From Lysinibacillus boronitolerans JCM 21713 = 10a = NBRC 103108 (GTDB lineage: Bacteria; Bacillota; Bacilli; Bacillales_A; Planococcaceae), in NCBI RefSeq assembly GCF_000772935.1, contig NZ_JPVR01000061.1, positions 1 through 64,000 of the forward strand: a DNA stretch of 64,000 nt, in the 5' to 3' direction. Below are positions 9,492-19,533 of this stretch, one piece after another (position 1 is the stretch's first letter; every line of letters begins with the position of its first letter). The translations under genes and the position numbers were made by a program. Under the pieces are notes generated by a model. It did no database searches, had not been told where the DNA came from, and worked only from the letters and a program-made list of their open reading frames with translations.

Positions 9492-11489
9492 ATGTGGTTA
9501 AAAGGTATTGGTGGTAAATTAATCGTTGCAATTATAGCTCTTGTATTTGTAACATGCGGCACGCTCGGGCTATCTACTTGGATAAATAGTACAAAAGCTG
9601 TGAATGAGCAAGTGGAATCTAATTTGGTTTCAAGAGCAGAGGATGTTTCTCACTACATAGAAGAACACTTCCAATTAACACTAGTGGAAGTGGAAGCAAT
9701 TGCAGAGCAAGAGGCAGTTCGGAGCATGGACTTTGAGAAGCAGAAAAAATATCTATCGAAACGACTTGCTAGTAATGAAAATTACTTAGGCTTTGGCATT
9801 ATCAACGCTGATGGGGTTGCTCATTATCTAGATGATACAACAGCTGAACTAGGGGATCGTGATTACGTAAAAGAAGGCTTTACTGGTAAGTCTGTCATGT
9901 CTGAAATTACGATTAGTCGTGTGACAGGTGAACCAGTCATTTTAATCGTTTCTCCAATTGAAACAGTAACAGGTGAAAAAGCCTTATTATTGGCACGTAT
10001 TGATGGCTATTACCTATCTAAAATAGTAGAAGGCATTAAGGTTGGAGACAGTGGCTACGCATTTATGCTAGACGCTAACGGAACGATTATTGGACATAAT
10101 AATCACGCGTATGTGAAGGAGCAATACAATCCAATCAAGGAAGCAGACGAAACAGGTCTCAAGACAGGCAGGGCAATGGCTGTTAAAGAAATGCTTGCTA
10201 ATGATAACGGTTATTTTTCTTTTGAAACGGAAGATGCAGGAATTAATTTAATGGGCTATCATACCCTTGATAATGGTTGGAAAATGGGTGTTATCGCATT
10301 AGAAAATGAGATGCTTTCAGGGCTTTCTAAGCTTAAGACAAACTTTATAGTCACTACGATCATTGTTTCGATACTCGGGCTATGCATCTCGTTTGCCATT
10401 TCCCGCTCTGTTTGTAGACCACTTCGACATGTACTTCGCATTAGTGAGGGGTTATCAGAAGGAGACTTTACACAGGAGATTCCAGAAAAATATTTGAAAC
10501 GTATTGATGAAATGGGAACGATGGCACGTGCATTAGATCGAATGATTGATAATATGCGGGAAATGATAGTCAAAGTCAGTCAAGAAGCAACGGCAGTGAA
10601 TGAAGCTTCGTGTGATTTAATGGGAGATGTAAACGGAGTAACAAAGCATTCAAAACAAATTGCTGGTGCAATAAGTGAAGTAGATCGAGGGGCACAAAGT
10701 CAAACTGTGATGGCAGAGGAAAGTGCCTCAGCAATGGAACAAATGGCAATGGGGATACAAAATGTAGCTGAAGTTGCCTCCACAATTGCTTGTAATACAG
10801 ATTTTATTTCCCAGAAAATTAGTGAAAGCAATCATGCTGTCCAACAATCAATTCGTCGTATGAATGAGATTCAGCAAGGCACAACAGATGAACTAACAAT
10901 TATTCACAAACTAGAAAAAGAGTCAACGGAAATTAGCTTAATTTCAAAAATGATTACCGATATTTCCGATCAAACGAATTTATTGGCATTAAATGCCTCT
11001 ATTGAAGCAGCACGGGCAGGAGATGCTGGTAAAGGCTTTGCCGTTGTAGCGGAAGAAGTTCGCAAGCTATCAGAGCAAACAGCAGAATCAGCTACTAAAA
11101 TTAATGTGCTCATTGAAAGAGTTCAATCTTATACATTAGAAGTAGTAAAAGCAGCGGAATCAGGTGAAGATAATGTTGAGCGTGGTTTAGCTTCCATTGA
11201 GGCAGTTGGAGAACGCTTCGAGGAAATGGTTCAAGCAGTAGGAGAAATAGCAGGTCAAATTGAAGAAATGAATGCTTCAGCTGAACAAATGTCTGCCAAT
11301 ACGGAGGAAGTTTCAGCATCTATGGAAGAAATGGCAGCTACTGCACATGCAGCAAGCGATTATGTTCATGAGGTAACAGATGCAACAGCGGAACAGTTGA
11401 AGACGGTAGCAGTAATGAACAATCAAACTGAAAAACTATCAGAAATGGCAAAACGTTTATATGAAGCCATTCAAAAATTTAAATATTAA
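9492..11489 (+). CDS. Methyl-accepting chemotaxis protein
   Basis: A transmembrane chemoreceptor of about 665 residues. TM1 ([18 protein letters not shown]) is followed by an extracellular dCache-like sensor (about 35-275), TM2 ([19 protein letters not shown]), a HAMP domain and a long cytoplasmic helical hairpin. The signalling tip reads [20 protein letters not shown], the hallmark of the family that binds CheA/CheW. ATG 9492 is preferred over 9468 because AGGAAAAAGAG lies before it and TM1 then begins near the start. It is monocistronic with its own terminator. The ligand is unknown; Cache sensors commonly bind amino acids or organic acids. Confidence 0.92.
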   Translation: MWLKGIGGKLIVAIIALVFVTCGTLGLSTWINSTKAVNEQVESNLVSRAEDVSHYIEEHFQLTLVEVEAIAEQEAVRSMDFEKQKKYLSKRLASNENYLGFGIINADGVAHYLDDTTAELGDRDYVKEGFTGKSVMSEITISRVTGEPVILIVSPIETVTGEKALLLARIDGYYLSKIVEGIKVGDSGYAFMLDANGTIIGHNNHAYVKEQYNPIKEADETGLKTGRAMAVKEMLANDNGYFSFETEDAGINLMGYHTLDNGWKMGVIALENEMLSGLSKLKTNFIVTTIIVSILGLCISFAISRSVCRPLRHVLRISEGLSEGDFTQEIPEKYLKRIDEMGTMARALDRMIDNMREMIVKVSQEATAVNEASCDLMGDVNGVTKHSKQIAGAISEVDRGAQSQTVMAEESASAMEQMAMGIQNVAEVASTIACNTDFISQKISESNHAVQQSIRRMNEIQQGTTDELTIIHKLEKESTEISLISKMITDISDQTNLLALNASIEAARAGDAGKGFAVVAEEVRKLSEQTAESATKINVLIERVQSYTLEVVKAAESGEDNVERGLASIEAVGERFEEMVQAVGEIAGQIEEMNASAEQMSANTEEVSASMEEMAATAHAASDYVHEVTDATAEQLKTVAVMNNQTEKLSEMAKRLYEAIQKFKY

Positions 11490-11494
11490 ATGAG

Positions 11495-11530
11495 AGAGGA
11501 GCTGTCTATTAATGATAGCTCCTCTATTAT
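11495..11530. terminator. Hairpin between convergent genes
   Basis: AGAGGAGCT and AGCTCCTCT form a 9-bp stem right after the chemoreceptor stop and just past the end of the minus-strand gene. The T run is weak on both strands. Confidence 0.55.
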
Positions 11531-11534
11531 GCAA

Positions 11535-12710
11535 TTAAGCGTCTTGCATTGCTGCTAGTAATTCTTCTTTCGAAACGGTGTAATCGCCACCGCCTTGTAC
11601 CATTTGGTCACTTCCGCCACCCTTACCATTAATAAGAGGCAGTGCCTTTTGGGCAACATCCTTCATGCTTTTTGAAACATTATTACCTCTTGCTGCAACG
11701 AATTGTAGCTTGCCTTCATTTTCGGACACAAGTAGAGCTATTACATCTTTCTGTTCCGTAACAATAATACGGGCTATTTTTTGTAGCTCTTGCATTGTTC
11801 GCTGATTAAAAGCAGCTGTTACTACACCTTCGTTATTAACAAGTGCCTTTGCTTCATACGTGAGTAATTCCTCTTTCGCAGCAGCAAGTGCTTTTTCTGT
11901 ATTTTTTTGAGCAGATAGAACTTTTGTGAGTGCTGTGGCAGCTTCAATCTCAGGGACACTTAATTGTCGAGCAACGTCTGCTAATACTTTTTTTCGCATG
12001 CCAAGCTCAGTCAACACACGTTGACCACAAACAAAAGAAACGCGCACATTGCCCTTCATTTTTTCGGTACCTAATATTTTGATGGTACTAACTTGTCCTG
12101 TAGATGTAGGGTGAGTGCCACCACAACCGTTGTAATCAAAATTAGGGATAATCACAAGTCGAATATCACCCGTCACGGCTACTTCTTTACGAAGGTTATA
12201 GTTACCAAGCTCTTGTTCTGTAACCCAGGTAGTTTGAATAGGGCGATTCTCTAAAATAATGTCATTGGCTCTTGCTTCTGCTGCTGCAAGCTGTTGCTCA
12301 GAAATCGTTTCTACAGCAAGATCAATTGTTACTTGCTCACTGCCTAGATGAAAGCTTACAGTCTGTGCATTAAAAAGCTCAACAAAAGCAGCTGTTAAAA
12401 TATGTTGGCCAGCATGCTGCTGCATATGATCAAATCGTCTTGGCCAATTTAATTTGCCATGTACGACGCCATCTAAAGTCGATAGATCACCTTGAATATA
12501 GTGACGAATTTCATCATCCACTTTTTCAACATCTATGACCTCCAACGCATTCAATGTACCTGTATCGTGGGGTTGACCTCCACCAGTTGGATAGAAAGCG
12601 GTGTTCGATAGTACAACATAATGACGGCCTGATTCATCAGTTCCTTTACCAATAATAGTTGCATCAAACTCTTGTAACATAACGTCTTGATAATATAGTA
12701 GCTCTTTCAT
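11535..12710 (-). CDS. Alanyl-tRNA editing protein (AlaX-like, with DHHA1 domain)
   Basis: The protein has 391 residues. The N-terminal part matches the AlaX/AlaRS second additional domain that hydrolyses Ser-tRNA(Ala) or Gly-tRNA(Ala); the zinc-binding motifs HAGQH (about residue 98) and CGGTH are intact. A coiled segment leads to a C-terminal DHHA1 domain with GKGGGSDQMVQGGG. This is the long AlaX form with no synthetase domain, so it acts in trans to proofread mischarged tRNA. ATG 12710 follows AAGGAGG. It stands alone and is convergent with the chemoreceptor. The family match is strong; the exact amino-acid specificity is inferred. Confidence 0.9.
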   Translation of the reverse strand: MKELLYYQDVMLQEFDATIIGKGTDESGRHYVVLSNTAFYPTGGGQPHDTGTLNALEVIDVEKVDDEIRHYIQGDLSTLDGVVHGKLNWPRRFDHMQQHAGQHILTAAFVELFNAQTVSFHLGSEQVTIDLAVETISEQQLAAAEARANDIILENRPIQTTWVTEQELGNYNLRKEVAVTGDIRLVIIPNFDYNGCGGTHPTSTGQVSTIKILGTEKMKGNVRVSFVCGQRVLTELGMRKKVLADVARQLSVPEIEAATALTKVLSAQKNTEKALAAAKEELLTYEAKALVNNEGVVTAAFNQRTMQELQKIARIIVTEQKDVIALLVSENEGKLQFVAARGNNVSKSMKDVAQKALPLINGKGGGSDQMVQGGGDYTVSKEELLAAMQDA

Positions 12711-12866
12711 GAAAAAGCCTCCTTGTATGTAGGGAAATTTAGTTCTAAATTAATTCCATTTCATTGTGGCATAATTACTTACAGGTGTATACGGCTTTTC
12801 TAGTTGACCCATGCTGAAATTGATTTAATATAGAAAAGAACAGCTAAAGAAAAAGGAGCAAACATA

Positions 12867-13154
12867 ATGGAAATTACACAATTCTCAATGGAAGAAATTT
12901 TAGACCCAACAAATATTATTGAAGGTAAGCGTTATGAATTTATACTGGATGTAGAAATTGATGAAGAGGATGAGCTTTACCACGAAGCTGGTATTGAAAT
13001 TCGTGTCCTTATTGGTGAAAAAGACGAAGAACCATTCATATTAAATTACTTCATCATGGAAAAGGCTGAAGGTGAATATTTAGACTTTGCATTAGAGGAT
13101 GATGAACTAGAAGAAATTTTGACATTCTGTAAAGAAGAAATAGCTAAAGCATAG
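12867..13154 (+). CDS. Small acidic protein (DUF6509-like)
   Basis: A 95-residue, strongly acidic protein with no signal or membrane segment. It begins MEITQFSMEEILDPTNIIEG and ends in a helical, Glu-rich tail. The overall pattern fits the small uncharacterised DUF6509 family of Bacillales as I remember it, but I cannot confirm this without a search. The start has AAAGGAG 9 nt upstream and a good terminator follows, so it is clearly expressed as a single gene. No function is known. Confidence 0.7.
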   Translation: MEITQFSMEEILDPTNIIEGKRYEFILDVEIDEEDELYHEAGIEIRVLIGEKDEEPFILNYFIMEKAEGEYLDFALEDDELEEILTFCKEEIAKA

Positions 13155-13159
13155 TAAGT

Positions 13160-13197
13160 AACAGGTAGAGAGTATATATTCTTTACCTGTTTTTTTA
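13160..13197 (+). terminator. Rho-independent terminator
   Basis: AACAGGTA pairs with TACCTGTT around an AT-rich loop and a run of seven T follows. Confidence 0.85.
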
Positions 13198-13305
13198 TTG
13201 AATTAAGGATTATGTAAGCTTGATGAAATATACATGTAGTATTGAAGGACTAAACTTAGTTTTAGTGTTCAGAAAATAGGGCAATTTAAAGAGAGAGGTG
13301 TTTCT

Positions 13306-14451
13306 ATGTCAACGTATACACAATCCATTTTTATAGCTTTTTTCATAACCATCATGTTATCCTTCGTACTATTTATACCATGGCTGATTTATACGTATCG
13401 AAAGTATGGATACTTATCGATGTCCAAAACCATTATCATGTTCTCATTTATTTTTTACTTTTTATCTGCGCTTTGTTTAGTATTATTACCATTTCCATCT
13501 ACCAGAGATACTTGCTCACTTCAATCCCAAGACACCGTTCATACTAATTTGCGACTTTTTCAATTTGTTGATGATGTTTTAAAGGATAGTGGAGTAGTTT
13601 TAACAAATCCATCTACATGGCTTGCTATCACAAAACAGCAGGCATTTTTTCAAGCCTTCTTTAATTTCTTACTACTGATGCCATTCGGCGTTTACTTGCG
13701 ATATTTTCTTAAAGAAAGAAGGTACTGGAAACGTGCATTTTTAATTAGCTTTTTGCTAACATTGTTTTATGAGGTCACACAAAGAACAGGCATTTATGGC
13801 ATCTTTAATTGCGCATACCGAATCTTTGATGTAGATGACTTATTACTAAACAGTGTAGGTGCGCTCCTAGGCTTCTTCTTAGCACCAATTGTTTGGGCAT
13901 TATTCCCCTCTCATGAAGAGGTTGAGGCTAAAGCTGTTGAAATGGAAAAAAATGATATTGTTAAGCCGATTTCTATTTTACTAGCATTGGTCATTGATTT
14001 ATTTATCGCCCAATTGGTTTGGATGATTATTGGTGTTCTGACTGGGTACAGTGGTACTTTTGAATTCTTAGTGAAAATGGCTCTGTACATTGTACTCTTT
14101 GGTTTGATGCCAAGTTTAATGAATGGTGCAACGCTCGGTATGAAGGTGATGCGTTTTACAATGGTCAACAAGAATGGCAAAAGTATTGTAAAGCAATCAT
14201 GGCGTCGCTGTATTGCCATTATCGCTACCTTGTGTTTATCAGATGTCATTTCAACATTAGGTGACATTCAATTAGATATGGATTCACCATTTTATGTTCT
14301 GCAAATTGTCATTTCTCTACTTGCCGCAATAGCAGGTTTTGCACTTACAATGATAATAGCCGTTCACGTGGTAAGGGTCATCGTAAGTGGTGGAAAACGA
14401 CGTTTGTATATCGATCAATATGCAGATTTAATGGCAACAAGGAAAAAATAA
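13306..14451 (+). CDS. VanZ-RDD fusion membrane protein
   Basis: The protein has 381 residues with about eight membrane helices. The N-terminal half (to about 200) is VanZ-like: LLPFPSTRD, NFLLLMPFGVYLRYF, SFLLTLFYEVTQRTGIYG and FDVDDLLLNSVGALLGF are the usual blocks. The C-terminal half is an RDD-type domain (KPISILLALVIDLFIAQL, then NGATLGMKVMRFTMVNKNG). VanZ proteins give low-level teicoplanin or cationic peptide tolerance in some species, and RDD proteins have been linked to ion transport; the role of this fusion is unknown. It has a good site (AGAGAGGTG) and the next gene starts 13 nt after its stop, suggesting co-transcription. Confidence 0.85.
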   Translation: MSTYTQSIFIAFFITIMLSFVLFIPWLIYTYRKYGYLSMSKTIIMFSFIFYFLSALCLVLLPFPSTRDTCSLQSQDTVHTNLRLFQFVDDVLKDSGVVLTNPSTWLAITKQQAFFQAFFNFLLLMPFGVYLRYFLKERRYWKRAFLISFLLTLFYEVTQRTGIYGIFNCAYRIFDVDDLLLNSVGALLGFFLAPIVWALFPSHEEVEAKAVEMEKNDIVKPISILLALVIDLFIAQLVWMIIGVLTGYSGTFEFLVKMALYIVLFGLMPSLMNGATLGMKVMRFTMVNKNGKSIVKQSWRRCIAIIATLCLSDVISTLGDIQLDMDSPFYVLQIVISLLAAIAGFALTMIIAVHVVRVIVSGGKRRLYIDQYADLMATRKK

Positions 14452-14464
14452 GGGGGCTTGTAGA

Positions 14465-15799
14465 ATGAAATACGTCATCATTGGGGGAGATGCTGCAGGT
14501 ATGTCTGCAGCAATGGAAATCTATCGGAATGTTCCAGGGGCAGAAATAACTACTTTAGAACGTGGTTTTATTTATTCATATGGGCAATGTGGATTGCCTT
14601 ATGTTGTAGATGGTCGTATTTCATCAACCAAACGTTTAATTGCAAGAGATGTCGAAACTTTTCGAGATAAGTATGGCATTGATGCAAGAGTTGGCTATGA
14701 GGTAGAGAATGTAGATATAGAGAAGAAGGTTATTACAGGTACACAAGCAAGTGGTGATAAATTTGAGATTACCTACGATAAACTTCTTATTGCAACGGGG
14801 GCTAGTCCAGTCATGCCTGTGAAAAGGGGGAATGAGCTAGATGGTATCCATACGGTAAAAACAATACCTCAACTGGAAGATTTGATGGCAGATTTATCAT
14901 CAGAGATTGAGCAGGTAACCATCATAGGTGGTGGCTATATTGGTTTAGAAATGGCTGAAACCATACATGCCTGTGGGAAAAAGGTAAGGCTTATTCAGCG
15001 CGGAAGTCATGTGGCCCGTATTTTAGATGAGGAGCTTGCTCAGCATGTTCATGAGGAAGCGAAAAAGAACGGTGTCGAGCTGTTATTAAATACGAGTGTT
15101 GAAGCTTTTGAAGGAAATAAACGAGTAGAACGTGTTATTACAGATAACGGCGTACTAGAGACCGATTTAGTCATTGTTGCTTCAGGTATAAAACCAAATA
15201 CTCAGTTTTTAAAGGATACTGGAATGGCATTTGCAAAAAATGGAGCGATCATTGTAAATCGCCATTTAGAGACTTCTATTGAAAATATTTATGCAGCTGG
15301 CGATTGTGCAACTCACTTTAATATTGTGAAAGAACGTTTAGATTATATACCTTTAGGAACGACTGCCAATAAGCAAGGTCGTTTAGCAGGTCTCAACATG
15401 TCAGGCAAATTTGCTCCGTTTAGAGGAATTGTGGGCACATCTATTTTAAAATTTTTCAACTTAACTATTGCTACAACAGGCATTAATGAGCGCGATGCTA
15501 AAGAGCTTGGTTTTGACTATGAGGCATTTAAATTATCTGCACGCCATATAGCTGGCTATTATCCAGGCGCACAACGTATGTTTATAAAAGTGGTCGTTCG
15601 CAAGCGCGATCAATTGTTATTGGGTGCGCAAATCGTGGGACCAGCGGGAGTCGATAAACGTATCGATGTTTTTGCGACGGCATTATATAGTAAAATGACC
15701 TTACCTGATTTGTTAGATTTAGATTTGGCCTATGCACCACCATTCAATGGTGTTTGGGATCCTTTGCAGCAGGTGGCAAGAATGAATGGACGTTTATAA
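14465..15799 (+). CDS. CoA-disulfide reductase-like FAD/NAD(P) oxidoreductase
   Basis: A flavoprotein disulfide reductase of 444 residues, with the N-terminal FAD motif VIIGGDAAGMSAA, the NAD(P)H-binding motif TIIGGGYIGLEMAE near residue 155, and the FAD segment IYAAGDCA. The single active Cys sits in YSYGQCGLPY, matching the CoA-disulfide reductase / NADH oxidase group that works with one catalytic Cys and a CoA cofactor. The length matches CoA-disulfide reductases without a rhodanese domain. The peroxidase gene starts 14 nt after its stop, so the two likely form a thiol-redox unit; reduction of bacillithiol- or CoA-type disulfides is plausible. Confidence 0.87.
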   Translation: MKYVIIGGDAAGMSAAMEIYRNVPGAEITTLERGFIYSYGQCGLPYVVDGRISSTKRLIARDVETFRDKYGIDARVGYEVENVDIEKKVITGTQASGDKFEITYDKLLIATGASPVMPVKRGNELDGIHTVKTIPQLEDLMADLSSEIEQVTIIGGGYIGLEMAETIHACGKKVRLIQRGSHVARILDEELAQHVHEEAKKNGVELLLNTSVEAFEGNKRVERVITDNGVLETDLVIVASGIKPNTQFLKDTGMAFAKNGAIIVNRHLETSIENIYAAGDCATHFNIVKERLDYIPLGTTANKQGRLAGLNMSGKFAPFRGIVGTSILKFFNLTIATTGINERDAKELGFDYEAFKLSARHIAGYYPGAQRMFIKVVVRKRDQLLLGAQIVGPAGVDKRIDVFATALYSKMTLPDLLDLDLAYAPPFNGVWDPLQQVARMNGRL

Positions 15800-15813
15800 T
15801 AGGAGGTAGAGAG

Positions 15814-16290
15814 ATGAGCATTTATGATATTAATGTAACTTTAGAAGATGGTACTATTTATAGCCTTGAACGTTATAAAGGAAAGCCGATGCTTATTGTT
15901 AATACAGCTTCCAAATGTGGCTTTACACCACAATTTGAAGAATTAGAAGGTCTCTATGAAAAGTATCAGGAGCAAGGTCTGGTTGTACTTGGTTTCCCAT
16001 CAAATCAATTTAAACAAGAGCTAGCGACAGCTGAAGAAGCTGCCTCCCAATGTCGATTAACATATGGTGTGACATTTCCCATGCATGAGATTGTTAAGGT
16101 GAATGGTAAAGAAGCACATCCTATTTTCGATTATCTCACTTCCCACTCCAAAGGATTTTTAGGCAATAGTGTTAAATGGAACTTTACAAAATTCCTTGTA
16201 AACCGTAATGGAGAGGTTGTTGGACGATACGCCTCAGCAGATAAGCCAAGTAGCTTTGAGGAAGATATTCAAAAAGTATTAGCTCAATAG
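15814..16290 (+). CDS. Glutathione peroxidase family thiol peroxidase
   Basis: A cytosolic 158-residue peroxidase. The peroxidatic residue is Cys, not selenocysteine, in NTASKCGFTPQ; the partner Gln (FPSNQF) and Trp (VKWNFTKF) are present. A second Cys (ASQCRLTYGVTFP) fits the resolving Cys of thioredoxin-dependent members, so it probably uses thioredoxin rather than glutathione. ATG 15814 follows AGGAGG; an in-frame upstream start at 15754 overlaps the reductase gene and has no site. It is co-transcribed with the disulfide reductase and ends in a terminator. Confidence 0.92.
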   Translation: MSIYDINVTLEDGTIYSLERYKGKPMLIVNTASKCGFTPQFEELEGLYEKYQEQGLVVLGFPSNQFKQELATAEEAASQCRLTYGVTFPMHEIVKVNGKEAHPIFDYLTSHSKGFLGNSVKWNFTKFLVNRNGEVVGRYASADKPSSFEEDIQKVLAQ

Positions 16291-16295
16291 ATTAG

Positions 16296-16333
16296 AAAGG
16301 TTCATGCACTACTTGTGTATGAATCTTTTTTTG
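16296..16333 (+). terminator. Rho-independent terminator
   Basis: A stem of about 14 bp formed by AAAGGTTCATGCAC and GTGTATGAATCTTT is followed by a T run, just after the peroxidase stop. Confidence 0.85.
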
Positions 16334-16365
16334 TCTATAAATTTCAAAAAGCTGAGGATTTAAGG

Positions 16366-16413
16366 TTGCTGTAAGCTTGCGACAAATTTGCTGTAAGTTT
16401 GAGGTCGTATACT
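16366..16413 (+). promoter_or_regulatory. Candidate operator and promoter of the first BceAB-type operon
   Basis: TTGCTGTAAGCTTG (16366) is repeated as TTGCTGTAAGTTTG (16388), 13 of 14 bases identical and exactly 22 bp apart, i.e. two helical turns, as expected for tandem OmpR-family dimers. The second copy also pairs imperfectly as an inverted repeat with CTTGCGACAAA just before it. A -10-like TATACT lies at 16408, placing the second copy over the -35 region. I infer it is bound by the response regulator encoded at 20919-21641. Confidence 0.6.
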
Positions 16414-16440
16414 AAAGTCAGAAAGAAGAGGTGAGCGTAT

Positions 16441-17208
16441 ATGACGCCATTATTAAAGGTACAAAACGTTGGAAAAACTTACGGCAAAGGCGCAAATACT
16501 TTTACAGCGCTATCGAATATATCATTTGAAGTAGCAAAGGGAGAGTTTGTTGGTGTAATGGGTCCTTCTGGGGCGGGGAAATCTACGCTTCTTAATGTAT
16601 TAGCAACGATTGATACGCCAACGACTGGTGAAATTATTATTGAGGATACCAATTTGGCCCGTATGAAGGATGCTGAATTAGCAGATTTTCGTCGTGATAA
16701 TTTAGGGTTTATCTTCCAGGATTATAACTTGCTCGATTCTTTAACAGTGAGAGAAAATATTGTCTTACCGCTAGCGATTGCGAAGATGCCAACAAAGGCT
16801 ATTAATGCAAGAGTTGACCGCATTGCTGAATTGTTTGGCATTAGTGAATTATTAAATAAATATCCTTATCAAATTTCAGGTGGGCAAAAGCAGCGTACCG
16901 CCTCGTCACGAGCATTAGTGACAGAGCCGAAATTAATTTTTGCTGATGAACCTACAGGTGCACTAGATTCAAAATCTGCAACTGACTTGCTAGAAAGCTT
17001 AAGTGATTTAAACCAATCTCAAGCCGCAACAATTATGATGGTTACCCATGATGCCTTTGCAGCTAGCTTCTGCCAGCGCATACTATTTATTCAGGATGGA
17101 CAGCTTTCTAAGGAAATTCAACGTGGGACTCTAACGAGGAAGCAATTTTTCCAAGAGATCTTGCAGGTGCTGTCTAGCATCGGGGGTGGAGTAAATGACG
17201 TTATTTAG
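16441..17208 (+). CDS. ABC transporter ATP-binding protein (BceA type)
   Basis: A 255-residue ATPase with Walker [14 protein letters not shown]-loop IFQDYNLLD, signature SGGQKQR and Walker [15 protein letters not shown]. The sequence is that of the MacB/BceA subfamily, which pairs with a large FtsX-like permease to remove peptide antibiotics from their lipid II-cycle targets. The signature continues TASSRAL where the family usually has VAIARAL; the core SGGQ and Arg are intact. The stop overlaps the permease start by 14 bp, which implies translational coupling. It is preceded by a repeat-containing promoter. Confidence 0.92.
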   Translation: MTPLLKVQNVGKTYGKGANTFTALSNISFEVAKGEFVGVMGPSGAGKSTLLNVLATIDTPTTGEIIIEDTNLARMKDAELADFRRDNLGFIFQDYNLLDSLTVRENIVLPLAIAKMPTKAINARVDRIAELFGISELLNKYPYQISGGQKQRTASSRALVTEPKLIFADEPTGALDSKSATDLLESLSDLNQSQAATIMMVTHDAFAASFCQRILFIQDGQLSKEIQRGTLTRKQFFQEILQVLSSIGGGVNDVI

Positions 17209-19063
17209 TTTAGCGCGTAAAAATATTCAACGCAATTTATCGAATTACTTTTTATATATTGCTTCGATGGTATTTAGTATCGTTATTTACTTTACGTTTG
17301 TGACGCTCAAATACAATGATGATCTTTCAGCCTTAAAGCAATCGTCACAACAAATTAAAGGATTGATGAGTGCCTCGTCAGTCGTACTTCTGTTCTTCAT
17401 TGTTATCTTTATGGCCTATTCCAATTCGTTTTTTATGAAGAAGCGGAAAAAGGAAGTAGCCCTTTACTCTTTACTTGGTGTGCGTAAGCAAAAAATTGGC
17501 TTAATGCTCTTCTTTGAAAATTTAGTCATAGGGCTTGTCTCTCTAGTGTTTGGTATCCTTCTAGGTTTCTTTATGTCCCAAGGGTTATTAATGATACTAG
17601 TTCGCTTAATGGGCTATGAAGTGGTTGGTAGTCTGACATTTTCAATGGAGGCACTAATTAATACAACGGGCATTTTTACACTATTGTTTTTATTCACATC
17701 CTTACAAGGTTACCGTGTGATTTATCAATTCAAGCTAATTGATTTATTCCATGCAGACAAACAGGGAGAGCAAATTCCACGTGCATCATTAGTAGCTGCT
17801 TTACTTGGCACTGTATTTATTGCATTTGGTTATTATACAGCTGCCTCTGATATGTTTACGAGTAAAATATGGCGATTCTTTACGGTGTTAGGTACGCCAT
17901 TAATGGTCATTGGCGTAACAATTGCAGGGACATACCTTCTCTTCCATAGTGTGAGTGTCTTTGTGTTAACAGCATTAAAAAAAGCAACATCATGGTCATG
18001 GAAGGGCTTAAATTTAATCGGTGTTTCTCAGCTATTGTATCGTATTCGAGCCAATGCTAAATCGTTGTCAATTATTGCAATTTTAAGTGCCACTACGATT
18101 ACAGCAGGTGGCGGTGTCTTCGGTATGTATTACAATGCAGAAGCTTCTGTACGTCAGATGCTGCCAAACACATTTATGTGGAAAGGCGAGACAGTAGAAT
18201 TTTCACAAAAGGATGTCTTATTTAATGAAGCACTGGCTGTGAAAAATTTACGTGTGGATAATGAATTCTCATTTTTCGAATATACATTACTTAAGGAATC
18301 GGACTATAACCGCTTAGCGAAATTACAAGGCAAGGATAAAGAGCTACACATTGCAGATGGCTCTACGGTTTTACTTGATGCAGCCTTTGATGAACGATTT
18401 TCACATGATTTTACAGGTGAGGACTTTAAGCTACAAAACGGCGACTCCTTTCATGTAGAGAAGATGTACACGGAAAGCGTGTTAAACTTTATAGCAGCTG
18501 GAACAGTTCTCGTTGTGAATGATCAAGAATTTAAAGCTACTGATGGCGATGAGATCATGATGCAGGTTGTTGGATTAGACAATGATTTGAAACAACAGGA
18601 CGTGTCAAAAGACATTTACCAGCAGTTATCTACTGAACAGCAAGAATCATTCTCTAGTGTACCGCAAAGCTATGAGGATAGTTTAGCAACAGTAGGTGCC
18701 CTATTGTTTGTGGGAAGCTTCCTAGGATTGGTCTTCCTAGCAGCAACGGGCAGTATTATCTACTTCAAAATTTTAACGGAAGCCGAAGAAGATCAGGCGA
18801 AATATGCTATTTTAAATAAAATCGGTGTAAATAGTAAGCAAATCTTAAAGACAGTAGCAGGACAGGTCGCTGTTATCTTTAGTGCGCCACTTATTGTAGG
18901 GATTGCACATAGTGTGTTTGCATTACTAGCATTTTCACAGCTATTTAACATGAATATTACAAAACCAGTCATCTTGTGGATGATTGCATATTCAGCTATT
19001 TACTTTATTTATTATATCTTTACGGTTCGTTCGTTTTATAAAATAGTGAGACAGGGGAATTAA
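17195..19063 (+). CDS. BceB-type ABC transporter permease
   Basis: A 622-residue membrane protein with the BceB plan: N-terminal helices (LARKNIQRNLSNYFLYIASM; FFIVIFMAYSNSFFMKKRKKE, the usual FtsX-like motif), about ten segments in all, and a large extracellular domain of roughly 200 residues between the seventh and eighth. That domain normally confers substrate specificity. With the upstream ATPase it should form a peptide-antibiotic sensing and detoxification transporter. The gene overlaps the ATPase gene and is followed 1 nt after its stop by a YxeA-like gene, as in the B. subtilis yxdLM-yxeA arrangement. Confidence 0.9.
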   Translation: MTLFSLARKNIQRNLSNYFLYIASMVFSIVIYFTFVTLKYNDDLSALKQSSQQIKGLMSASSVVLLFFIVIFMAYSNSFFMKKRKKEVALYSLLGVRKQKIGLMLFFENLVIGLVSLVFGILLGFFMSQGLLMILVRLMGYEVVGSLTFSMEALINTTGIFTLLFLFTSLQGYRVIYQFKLIDLFHADKQGEQIPRASLVAALLGTVFIAFGYYTAASDMFTSKIWRFFTVLGTPLMVIGVTIAGTYLLFHSVSVFVLTALKKATSWSWKGLNLIGVSQLLYRIRANAKSLSIIAILSATTITAGGGVFGMYYNAEASVRQMLPNTFMWKGETVEFSQKDVLFNEALAVKNLRVDNEFSFFEYTLLKESDYNRLAKLQGKDKELHIADGSTVLLDAAFDERFSHDFTGEDFKLQNGDSFHVEKMYTESVLNFIAAGTVLVVNDQEFKATDGDEIMMQVVGLDNDLKQQDVSKDIYQQLSTEQQESFSSVPQSYEDSLATVGALLFVGSFLGLVFLAATGSIIYFKILTEAEEDQAKYAILNKIGVNSKQILKTVAGQVAVIFSAPLIVGIAHSVFALLAFSQLFNMNITKPVILWMIAYSAIYFIYYIFTVRSFYKIVRQGN

Positions 19064-19064
19064 T

Positions 19065-19424
19065 ATGAAAAAAGTATTTTTCGGAATAGGTGCGTTGTTC
19101 ATCTTATTCGTAGCAGGATTGATTGTATTGATGACAGTAGATTTTAACCGTTTAAATAAAGATACCTACTATGTTCATATCACGGCTGATGGTGAGGTAG
19201 AGGAGTATAAGGCAGATAGTGGTGAAATCTTTAAAATGTATTGGTACGAGCTACCTACTTACGATAAAAATGGGGGAGAGAAAACATTAAAGTTTTCCGC
19301 TCATAAAAATTTACGCCAGGATGCTTATTTAAAGCTTTACGTGAAAAAGGAAACAGAAGTTACTTCATTTGATGAAGTGAAATTCCATGAATTACCTGCT
19401 AAAGTACAGGATCAAATGAAATAG
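19065..19424 (+). CDS. YxeA family secreted/anchored protein
   Basis: A 119-residue protein with an N-terminal hydrophobic segment (FFGIGALFILFVAGLIVLMTV) and a small beta-rich exterior domain (YYVHITADGEVEEY, YWYELPTYDKNG, YLKLYVKKETEV). It fits the YxeA/DUF1093 family often found right after BceAB-type transporters. Its function is not known. AGGGGAA precedes the ATG and the gene directly abuts the permease gene, so it belongs to the same operon, which ends in the terminator at 19434. Confidence 0.82.
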   Translation: MKKVFFGIGALFILFVAGLIVLMTVDFNRLNKDTYYVHITADGEVEEYKADSGEIFKMYWYELPTYDKNGGEKTLKFSAHKNLRQDAYLKLYVKKETEVTSFDEVKFHELPAKVQDQMK

Positions 19425-19433
19425 CACAAAGTG

Positions 19434-19471
19434 GGAGTCTCAAAATTATATGAGACTCCTTCTTTTTTACA
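19434..19471 (+). terminator. Rho-independent terminator
   Basis: GGAGTCTCA pairs with TGAGACTCC around an AT loop, followed by a T-rich tract, closing the transporter operon. Confidence 0.8.
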
Positions 19472-19533
19472 CGTAAGCGCAGTATAACGAAGCGGTAGTG
19501 CCAAAATTCAATTGGTTAAATTTGGTTTATTAC

